Source of the DNA: JAFEDN01 sp963697455
GTDB taxonomy: Bacteria; Pseudomonadota; Gammaproteobacteria; Coxiellales; Coxiellaceae
Length of the DNA stretch: 64,000 nt
Direction of reading: 5' to 3'
NCBI GenBank assembly: GCA_963697455.1
Contig: CAVOOI010000004.1
Coordinates: 8,648 to 72,647 of the forward strand
Positions within the stretch are counted from its first letter, which is position 1. Each line of letters begins with the position of its first letter. Positions 52,669 to 59,512 of this stretch are shown in pieces. The notes under the pieces were generated by a model. That model was not told where the DNA came from and ran no database searches. It saw nothing but the letters and a program-made list of their open reading frames with translations. Made by a program: the position numbers and the translations under genes.

Positions 52669-53301
52669 TTATTTAGAGCAGGTTAAATGGGGAATACAAC
52701 TATAGCCAACAAATCGAGCCGAAGAGCTGGAATTAGGTAATGTAAAGTCAAATACGCTGACACCCCACATCTGCTTACCTTGATAGCAGCGGCCATCACT
52801 CGAACCAAACATTAAAGGTTGATTTTGTTCATTAGTACCTAAATAGATCATCACATGGCTAATGGGAGGATGGTGGTTAGTTTTATACGTTCCTTCCCAA
52901 AATAATAAATCTCCGGGTTTTAAATGATTAAATTCAGCTGAAGAAAAATCATTCGACTTAACTGGATAAAATTCTCCTTTAGCCACTACCCATTGATACA
53001 TTTGATAAGAAGACCGAGGAACATCGGTTAATTTATTAAGCTTTAATAAATAATAAATAGTTCCGGAACAATCCATTCCGCCAAGCTGGGGATTCGCTGA
53101 TCCATACAGATAGGTAAGATTTTTTTGCGTTAAAATCAAAGCTTGCTTGATAATTTTTTTTACGGGGGGTGAAAGTTCTTCATACCCGGTTATTTGGTTT
53201 ACTGGAATAACTTGGGTGTTAGCAGAGTGAGACGCACAAATAATCGTCGGAAAGAATATTACTACGAGGCAAAAGATTCCTGTCGAGATTCTTTTATTCA
53301 T
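52669..53301 (-). CDS. NlpC/P60 family cysteine peptidase
   Basis: 210 residues from ATG 53301, chosen because GAGGGG lies 7 bases ahead. Signal peptide RISTGIFCLVVIFFPTIICA. The catalytic Cys is in GGMDCSGTIYY, with YLYGS before; the His is in ISHVMIYLG. A periplasmic or secreted hydrolase of cell-wall peptides (gamma-D-Glu-diaminopimelate type). It sits in the insert between icmB and icmJ, so it is not an original Dot/Icm gene. Confidence 0.87.
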   Translation of the reverse strand: MNKRISTGIFCLVVIFFPTIICASHSANTQVIPVNQITGYEELSPPVKKIIKQALILTQKNLTYLYGSANPQLGGMDCSGTIYYLLKLNKLTDVPRSSYQMYQWVVAKGEFYPVKSNDFSSAEFNHLKPGDLLFWEGTYKTNHHPPISHVMIYLGTNEQNQPLMFGSSDGRCYQGKQMWGVSVFDFTLPNSSSSARFVGYSCIPHLTCSK

Positions 53302-53360
53302 AAAATATCCCCTCAATTAAAACGAGCCATAATACATTTAAAGCTAATCGCTAGACGCCT

Positions 53361-54446
53361 TTATTTGCTTTTTAAACTGATATTATGACTAGGTATATTA
53401 TTGTCTATCTTAGGCAACAAACCGTCAATAAAACCATGACGTAATAAGTTTCCAATGATAGAGAGCATGCTGGCTTCAGGATCATCAATATTACCTGAAA
53501 TTTGTATTTTAGTTGCGGTTGTTTCCTGCGTAGGATTTTTTAAAATATTATGAGCAGTTGAAATAGCGCCCTCATAAATCTTCTGTGCTAAATTTCCTTT
53601 GTTTTCTTCTTTAATTTGAAGGCCTTTTAAAAAAGGCTTAACATAACCCGTTATCCTACTTTGATCTGCTTTAGCTTCCAAATAAACACTAAAAGTACCT
53701 GCTTTTGTTTCTATATTCGTATATTCTTTTAAAAAAGGGTTAATTTGAGTTAAAGGCAAGTCTTTAAGAGAAGCTTGCAGCGAGAAAGTGGGTGTTTTAA
53801 TAGCAGGGTTAAATTTTAAATTAATAAATAAATCAGCAGAATCCATCGCTTGCGCCGTTAAATTAAGAACTGCGGATAATTCTTGGTGTTGCCGCGCTAA
53901 GTTCTGGATATTTTTAACGCTAACATTTATTTTTTTTATGTAAAGATTAAATGGCTTCTTAGATCGATCATTTCGAAAATAAATAATGCCGTCATGGACA
54001 ATGATTTCATTGATATTAAGCGGCGACAGCGAAGGAAAAACTTTTACGCTTTGTTCAGTAATCTTTGGCTCTTCTTTCTTTTTATGATTATCAGAAATAT
54101 CTAAAATTGTTATAATGGGACGCTGTACTATAATTTTTTCTACTATTTTCCCTTTCAATAAAGCGCTCCATTGTAGAGAAAAATTTATATTATCAACTTT
54201 GAAAATGGGATCAGTGGTGCTCATATTTCTTTTCCATAAACTCACACTGTCTAGAGCTACTTCGCCTTGAAGTAGATTAAGTTTTAAGTCTGCGATCTTA
54301 ACGTGATAATTGGGAGTTTTATTGATTCTCGAAGTGATATACCATAATGCCCAATAAGGAAGGAGAAGGCGAATAACAACAATGAGTGATAAAATGGCAA
54401 CTAAAATAATATATTTAGTCTGAATCTTTCCTATCATCGGCTTCAT
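53361..54446 (-). CDS. DUF748 (AsmA-like) membrane protein
   Basis: 361 residues (start M1 or M4). An N-terminal membrane helix at about 12-32 (YIILVAILSLIVVIRLLLPYW) is followed by IADLKLNLLQGEVALDSVSLW and FSLQWSALLKGKIVEKIIVQRP, the strand pattern of DUF748/AsmA proteins that bridge the periplasm and may carry lipids. The C-terminus is cytosolic/periplasmic and Lys-rich. Upstream of it lies AT-rich DNA without genes. Confidence 0.75.
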   Translation of the reverse strand: MKPMIGKIQTKYIILVAILSLIVVIRLLLPYWALWYITSRINKTPNYHVKIADLKLNLLQGEVALDSVSLWKRNMSTTDPIFKVDNINFSLQWSALLKGKIVEKIIVQRPIITILDISDNHKKKEEPKITEQSVKVFPSLSPLNINEIIVHDGIIYFRNDRSKKPFNLYIKKINVSVKNIQNLARQHQELSAVLNLTAQAMDSADLFINLKFNPAIKTPTFSLQASLKDLPLTQINPFLKEYTNIETKAGTFSVYLEAKADQSRITGYVKPFLKGLQIKEENKGNLAQKIYEGAISTAHNILKNPTQETTATKIQISGNIDDPEASMLSIIGNLLRHGFIDGLLPKIDNNIPSHNISLKSK

Positions 54447-54818
54447 ATCCTTAATTTATTTATTATAAATGTTATTTAACATTCATAACTCATTACCCTA
54501 AAAAAAGATATTCATCCAATTGCTTAAGATCAGATTATCATAAAATTATTTTAAGTTCAAGTTGTTTTAATAATATCGAAATATAATATTAGAATTGCGA
54601 TTATCAAGTTAAAAAGATTTTTCTATTTCTGGATTATTGGTTTCATTTGAAGAAATCCAGCTAAAATAACGATATTACTTTAGAATTTTGATGAACTTCT
54701 GATTGAGGTTGGTAGGTTATTGTAGACTTTTTTTCTCGATGACTGGATTTTTAAGCTTTGCTTTTAATTTTGGAACGACAGCCCAGACAATGTCAGGTTC
54801 TATATTAATGCAAATATA

Positions 54819-54936
54819 TTTGGATTTCGCAATAGGATAAGGTTGTCTGCTTTAATAGCGTGCTCAACCACGCCTAAAAGGTGTTGAATGATTTAAAAAA
54901 ACTGGCGAGGAATTTAAACATAAGATAAGCATTATA
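54819..54936 (-). pseudogene. icmB 5' fragment (duplicate)
   Basis: Matches 52375-52492 with three mismatches over 118 bp. Translated, it gives MFKFLASFFKSFNTF and then a stop, because TGG (Trp16) became TAG. It lies at the place where icmB would start in the usual icmJ-icmB order, except that a Sel1 gene lies between it and icmJ. Confidence 0.9.
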
Positions 54937-54938
54937 CA

Positions 54939-54989
54939 GGAGTTCCCGCTTAAGGGAACTCCACCTTGCGCGATGGGCTCGCAAGGTGG
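54939..54989. repeat. Two overlapping hairpins after the Sel1 gene
   Basis: GGAGTTCCC-GCTTAA-GGGAACTCC at 54939-54962 and CCACCTTGCG / CGCAAGGTGG at 54961-54989. They may end the Sel1 transcript or belong to a palindromic repeat family. Confidence 0.5.
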
Positions 54990-55035
54990 AGGGAGCTAAG
55001 AGACGGGGATGCGATTCTCCCCGGCGGGATTATAT

Positions 55036-55653
55036 TTAGGACTTGCTATAATGCACTGATGGGAAATCCTTGGGGCGTAATTCAGCCTGATCATCACGAT
55101 CACAATCGTTATCATCATGCCTCGGCGTTCCTGATGAAGCGCCTAAAAAGCGGCATCTATTCAGCTCTACTTCGGCTTGAGCGCGAATATCTCCCAATCC
55201 TGCAGCCCGTTTAATAAGCTCTTTTGCTTTTTCTTCATCCTTCTTTACGCCATAACCGCTTTTATAGCACAAGCCCAATGGATATAAGGCTGGCGGGTGC
55301 CCTGCTTCCGCTGCTATTCTGAAGCGATTAAATGCCGTTACTTCCTTGCCGCCGTCTTTACTCATAGGGAGTGGTAATTCCTTTTGAGTGTAATAATTAC
55401 CGAGTCTCATTAATGCCTTAGCTTTTAGATCCTTTAGATCCTTTAGATCCTTGTAATCTGAACTGCCTTGAAGAGCTTTAGCCTTACCTTTCTCTTTTAG
55501 AATCTGGTCTACTTGGCTTATAACTCTGCGATAATCCGCTAAAGCTGATTTTAGATTTTTTTTAACGCCTCGACCCTGTTCATAGCGCAAACCCTGTTTA
55601 AATTGAGCTTCGATATTGAATTTTGCATCGGATATTGCGTTTTCGTCTCTCAT
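55036..55653 (-). CDS. Sel1-repeat protein
   Basis: 205 residues. Sel1-like helices appear as QFKQGLRYEQGRGVKKNLKSALADYRR and AEAGHPPALYPLGLCYKSG with GVKKDEEKAKELIKRAA. A three-fold 9-bp tandem repeat at 55424-55450 encodes DLKDLKDLK and is expected to vary in number. No signal peptide. Sel1 proteins mediate protein-protein contacts, and several in Legionella are effectors or affect host entry. It is part of the inserted segment. Confidence 0.8.
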   Translation of the reverse strand: MRDENAISDAKFNIEAQFKQGLRYEQGRGVKKNLKSALADYRRVISQVDQILKEKGKAKALQGSSDYKDLKDLKDLKAKALMRLGNYYTQKELPLPMSKDGGKEVTAFNRFRIAAEAGHPPALYPLGLCYKSGYGVKKDEEKAKELIKRAAGLGDIRAQAEVELNRCRFLGASSGTPRHDDNDCDRDDQAELRPKDFPSVHYSKS

Positions 55654-55790
55654 AATATTCCTCTCTTTAGTGAATTATGTATATTTCGTTGCAAACTATA
55701 CCATAATGTTATTAGAAATACAATTTGACGAATAATCTGTCTTTCCAGGCACAAAATCTTGTCAGAGGTTTAATGGGACAGCTCTGGGAA

Positions 55791-56429
55791 TTAGACTTGA
55801 CTCCAACCAGCTTCCTTGAGGGCGTTTAGTAGCCAAGTTTCTAGGTGAACCGTGAAGCGAGCGATATCAGGCAGTAAGCGCAGCGTGGTGGATAATTCTT
55901 TATTGGCTGATTTTTTAAAAGCCATTTCCACTTGCGCATCAATCAATAAATGGCCGTATAAAGAAGGGCTGCTTAACCCTTCACCTAATTCTTGTTCTAC
56001 TACCTGCGAACGAAGGCGCAAACTGCGATAGGTATTTCTGGCGTTGACATCATCTGTAGTATTGCCGCTGGCCATGATGGTAAACAAAACATGACACAGT
56101 GCGTTTAACTCCGTTTGGCTTATTTCCGGCAAATAAATTAAGGTCCCGCCGCCAAAATCACTTTTCCCAATGACTTCCAGAAAAAAACACTGGGCGCAAA
56201 AAAGACAGGCAGTCACTAAATTTTCAAGCCGGTTATTGCGGTAATTGCCATCCACATTGACGATTTCTTGTAATTGCTGTGCTTGGAAACCGCAATAACG
56301 GCAAGTATAATTATCGCGTTTGAGCACACGCTCAGCGAATCCTTTAAATCCCGGATCATTTTTCCGAGTCATAAATAAGCGCCAATTACTTTCCGAAGCC
56401 GCTAAACGTATTTCTAGTGAGCCTGCCAC
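55791..56429 (-). CDS. icmJ: Dot/Icm protein DotN (IcmJ)
   Basis: 212 residues; the Legionella protein is 208. Zinc-binding cysteines in CRYCGF and CLFCAQC flank VNVDGNYRNNRLENLVTA, an HNH-like fold that coordinates Zn but lacks nuclease function as described. It belongs to the DotO/DotL coupling side of the secretion system. Last intact gene of the locus before the insert. Confidence 0.93.
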   Translation of the reverse strand: MAGSLEIRLAASESNWRLFMTRKNDPGFKGFAERVLKRDNYTCRYCGFQAQQLQEIVNVDGNYRNNRLENLVTACLFCAQCFFLEVIGKSDFGGGTLIYLPEISQTELNALCHVLFTIMASGNTTDDVNARNTYRSLRLRSQVVEQELGEGLSSPSLYGHLLIDAQVEMAFKKSANKELSTTLRLLPDIARFTVHLETWLLNALKEAGWSQV

Positions 56430-56445
56430 AAATTTTTACCTTAAG

Positions 56446-56868
56446 TTAACTGCTGCCAATTAAATGATGAATATCAGTGCCACCGATTTGCGCGGTTTTT
56501 TTGGCTGCGGTGCCTAATACTGAGACCGATGCGGTGGGAATCAATAAAGGAATTAACGTTAAACCACAGCCAATTAATAATAAAGATACTCCCTGGGTCA
56601 TCTGGACTTGCTGGGGATTTTGCTTATGCTGGTGAAACTTAAAAAAGGACGCCGTGACGAAGCCAAGTCCTGAAATGATAGCCACGTCCACAAACACAGT
56701 CGCTAGGCCAGAGACGCTACTCTGTACGCTTTTCGAGACAGTAGTCATTGACACGAATGTCGCATTTACCGCCGCCGCTGCTAAACTGCTATAAACCAAC
56801 CCTATACTTAAAATTACGCTCTTGAAAGTATAGCGCCATTGCTTAAATATATTTTCCTGACTGCTCAT
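56446..56868 (-). CDS. icmD: Dot/Icm protein DotP (IcmD), paralog 3
   Basis: 140 residues, AAGGAG before ATG. Signal-like N-terminus to about residue 33, then two membrane helices around the shared core ASFFKFHQHKQNPQQVQM and SLLLIGCGLTLIPLL. This copy ends with KKTAQIGGTDIHHLIGSS and lacks the LGKQGA segment of the other two (it has LGTAAKK). It is separated from copy 2 by a hairpin, so its expression may differ. Confidence 0.9.
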   Translation of the reverse strand: MSSQENIFKQWRYTFKSVILSIGLVYSSLAAAAVNATFVSMTTVSKSVQSSVSGLATVFVDVAIISGLGFVTASFFKFHQHKQNPQQVQMTQGVSLLLIGCGLTLIPLLIPTASVSVLGTAAKKTAQIGGTDIHHLIGSS

Positions 56869-56949
56869 TTCAACTCCTTATGCTGTCATTAGGGCAATGC
56901 CCCCTCATCCTAAGATTATCCCATAGAATCATGAAATGATCCATAAAGC

Positions 56950-56973
56950 AAAGGCCGGGATATCCCGGCCTTT
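56950..56973 (-). terminator. Terminator-like hairpin between icmD copies 2 and 3
   Basis: AAAGGCCGGGA-TA-TCCCGGCCTTT, perfect 11-bp arms, followed on the minus strand by GCTTT. It lies in the 137-bp gap after copy 2 and could attenuate reading into icmD3-icmJ. Confidence 0.6.
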
Positions 56974-57004
56974 CATAGAACTAACTGGTATAAAACTACG
57001 AGTT

Positions 57005-57427
57005 TTATTTACCAATTAAATTGGTGATCGCAGTACCACCTACTTTCGCGTTATTCGCACCTTGCTTACCTAGTACGGATACTGAAGCAGTAGGCACTAA
57101 TAAAGGTATCAAAGTCAGTCCGCAACCGATCAACAACAGAGACACACCTTGACTCATTTGCACTTGCTGCGGGTTTTGCTTGTGCTGGTGAAATTTAAAG
57201 AACGACGCCGTGCAAAAGCCTAAACCGGCAATAATCGAAATATCGGTAAATACCACACCCAATGCCGAGACAGTTTTATCTACCGTGCTTGAAATAGTTC
57301 CTATAGACACATAGGAACCCGCTGCAAAAGCGGAACTAGCAAATAGAGCACCGCCTACCACTGCAAGCATCGCCGCCACTTTAGCTATAATCCAGCCTTG
57401 GCTGGAGAATTTTTTCTTAGACAACAT
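57005..57427 (-). CDS. icmD: Dot/Icm protein DotP (IcmD), paralog 2
   Basis: 140 residues from ATG 57427, preceded by GAGGGT; the 4 codons before it (57439) contain that ribosome site. Signal peptide ends near AFAAGSYV. The core ASFFKFHQHKQNPQQVQMSQ and SLLLIGCGLTLIPLLVPTASVSVLGKQGA is shared with copy 3. Inner-membrane small component of the Dot/Icm core. Confidence 0.9.
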   Translation of the reverse strand: MLSKKKFSSQGWIIAKVAAMLAVVGGALFASSAFAAGSYVSIGTISSTVDKTVSALGVVFTDISIIAGLGFCTASFFKFHQHKQNPQQVQMSQGVSLLLIGCGLTLIPLLVPTASVSVLGKQGANNAKVGGTAITNLIGK

Positions 57428-57502
57428 ATTTACCCTCATATTTTTAATAAATTTATACCAGTTACTTAAAAGCTATTATACAGTCCCCACCTTAAGAGAC
57501 CA

Positions 57503-57904
57503 TTAATTAGGCGCTTTGCCGACTAAATTATTAACCGCGCTACCGCCTACTTTAGCAGGAGAAGCACCCTGCTTACCTAACATCGAAGCTCCTATCGTTG
57601 GAATGAGCAAAGGAATTAAGATCATTCCACATCCAATTATCAGCAAACTGACTGCCTGACTTATTTGTACTTGATGCGGGTTTTGCCTATGTTGGTGAAA
57701 TTTAAAGAATGACGCCATCATAAAGCCAACCCCCGAAATAATCGAAATATCCACTAATACCGTGGCTAAACTCGACACCGTTGAATCTACCGTCGACGCA
57801 ACCGCCGAGAGTGTCACATACACCGGGTCTGCAAAAGCTATTCCTGAACAGAGCAGCCCCAGAAAAAATGTCAACAGGTATTTGATATTTAATATATTTT
57901 TCAT
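57503..57904 (-). CDS. icmD: Dot/Icm protein DotP (IcmD), paralog 1
   Basis: 133 residues, the size of Legionella IcmD (132). Signal peptide ends near GIAFADPV; core ASFFKFHQHRQNPHQVQISQAVS, then SLLIIGCGMILIPLLIPTIGASMLGKQGA. It is the most divergent of the three in the core. Upstream lies icmC after an intergenic palindrome. Confidence 0.9.
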   Translation of the reverse strand: MKNILNIKYLLTFFLGLLCSGIAFADPVYVTLSAVASTVDSTVSSLATVLVDISIISGVGFMMASFFKFHQHRQNPHQVQISQAVSLLIIGCGMILIPLLIPTIGASMLGKQGASPAKVGGSAVNNLVGKAPN

Positions 57905-58013
57905 TCTATTTACTTAGTTAATTAGTCATGATTAAAGCTACATTTCCAACCAACAGTAGCTATTGTACAGATTAAACCTTAAGAGAACATTAAAATTTTG
58001 AAAATTTTTCCTT

Positions 58014-58092
58014 GTCATCCCGCGACTTGATCGCGGGGATCCAGAGAACCGCACGAGATTTCCCGGATACCGCAGTCAAGCCGCGGTATGAC
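58014..58092. repeat. Palindromic repeat between icmC and icmD1
   Basis: GTCATCCCGCGACTTGATCG starts it and CAAGCCGCGGTATGAC ends it; short inverted repeats inside (CCCGCG/CGCGGG). Related to the hairpin at 14262-14292, which begins with the same GTCATCCCGCG. Confidence 0.55.
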
Positions 58093-58100
58093 GAAGCTCT

Positions 58101-58709
58101 CTATAATACAAAATCGAAGCCGAAAATGCTCTCGAACAACTTAATCGTACCCATAATATGGACACACAGAATTCCGGCAAATAGATGTACCAGCACTTTC
58201 CCAGTAGTCCCCGGCTGAGCGTGACCGCTGCCAGTCTTGGCTGACATGACAAAACCGCGCATAAAAGAATAAACACCGACTAGGCGTACCAGCATTAATA
58301 TTGGCTGAATGTATTGGGACCAGGTACTCGTCACATCGCCATCATAAGACAAATCCGTAGTCCCGCTATTTCCCCAGAACGAAACTAATAGGGTCCCGAT
58401 CAACAATGGCGAACAGAGCATGGCGATTCCAGCTATGAGGGTCATTAGCGGGCCAGCCATGCTCATTTGCGACGACATCATGGTACGCGCTTCTCCGTAA
58501 CGCTTGAACTGAAACATGCCACCGATAAACAAACCCAAACCGAGCAAAATACCAATAGTTTCCATGATAGTGGCGATAATCCCTAAATTTTGGGTCAAAA
58601 TTTCAGGTAAATTCCCAATATCTCCACTGGTGTTGCCCGCCCAGGCAGGCACACTAGCGAACACTAGTAGGAGCGCTATCCCAGATACTTGTCGTTGAAT
58701 GTTGTTCAT
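58101..58709 (-). CDS. icmC: Dot/Icm protein DotE (IcmC)
   Basis: 202 residues. Signal-like N-terminus ALLLVFASVPAWAG and then three hydrophobic segments (IMETIGILLGLGLFIGGMF, GPLMTLIAGIAMLCSPLLIGTLL, KVLVHLFAGILCVHIMG). The KRYGEARTMMSSQ loop after the first helix is a family feature. Integral inner membrane component of the secretion system. Confidence 0.9.
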   Translation of the reverse strand: MNNIQRQVSGIALLLVFASVPAWAGNTSGDIGNLPEILTQNLGIIATIMETIGILLGLGLFIGGMFQFKRYGEARTMMSSQMSMAGPLMTLIAGIAMLCSPLLIGTLLVSFWGNSGTTDLSYDGDVTSTWSQYIQPILMLVRLVGVYSFMRGFVMSAKTGSGHAQPGTTGKVLVHLFAGILCVHIMGTIKLFESIFGFDFVL

Positions 58710-58731
58710 ACTCTTCCCCTGACATTACCGA

Positions 58732-59484
58732 TTATGAGAATTTTATGGTTTTACCACTGGTAGTAATCACTACTCCGGCATCAGCATCAATACTTTGCAC
58801 AGTACCATATTGGTCTACATGGTCACCTACTGCAACTGATTGGGATTGCCCGTCAGATCCTACAATCCAAGCCCGTCCTGGCACCACAGCGCGTAACTGG
58901 AAAGTGATCACCGGAGCAAGGTCCACTTTAGGGGCCGCTTTGCCTACTTTAACCAGTTTTGGCTGGGTCAATGCTTTAACCTGCGCGGTCAGTTGCTGCA
59001 CTTGGCTCACTAATATCATCAAACTTTGATTCGATTGCTGTTGCTGAGCGCGAGCCTGATTCAAAGCATTGGTTAACTGCTGGACCTGGGCTTGCAACTG
59101 GCGGATAACGGCGCCGTTATTCATAGAATCTGACTTTAGACTCGTCAATTGGGCAATGACCTGGGGATCAATGATCGGCTGTTGGACCACAGTCGCCACT
59201 GGCCCTGCGGCTGGTGCGGTTGAGATCGTGTCTGCAGGCTTATGCATAACTCGCATCACTGAAAACACTATCGCGACTACCACCAACACGCCAATTCCAA
59301 TAATCATACGCTTGTTGCTAGCCCACATGCTCGCTAACCCTGCAGGGGCCGGAGCCTCTATATCGAGCCCTGGCTTCTCTTGGGCCTCTGTCTCGGAAGC
59401 CGGTTGCTCAACTTGTAAATCCTCGATGTAGTCATCTTGTGGAAACTGATATTCTTCATCGTGGAATGTTATTTTATCTGCCAT
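58732..59484 (-). CDS. icmG: Dot/Icm core-complex protein DotF (IcmG)
   Basis: 250 residues. A cytosolic acidic N-terminus (FHDEEYQFPQDDY), one membrane helix at about 57-76 (MIIGIGVLVVVAIVFSVM), a Gln-rich coiled coil at about 115-165 (QLQAQVQQLTNALNQARAQQ) and a periplasmic C-terminal domain ending DGQSQSVAVGDHV. Inner-membrane core component, connected with the DotG/DotH channel. Confidence 0.92.
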   Translation of the reverse strand: MADKITFHDEEYQFPQDDYIEDLQVEQPASETEAQEKPGLDIEAPAPAGLASMWASNKRMIIGIGVLVVVAIVFSVMRVMHKPADTISTAPAAGPVATVVQQPIIDPQVIAQLTSLKSDSMNNGAVIRQLQAQVQQLTNALNQARAQQQQSNQSLMILVSQVQQLTAQVKALTQPKLVKVGKAAPKVDLAPVITFQLRAVVPGRAWIVGSDGQSQSVAVGDHVDQYGTVQSIDADAGVVITTSGKTIKFS

Positions 59485-59512
59485 TTTTTTACCCTCTTTA
59501 CTTAATTAACTG

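Larger units (their letters stand above)
54447..55035. other. 589 bp without an intact gene
   Basis: AT-rich. Minus-strand remnant near 54730-54820 reads ICINIEPDIVWAVVPKLKA without a start. It then holds the icmB 5' duplicate (54819-54936) and two overlapping hairpins at 54939-54989. No gene seen. Confidence 0.6.
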
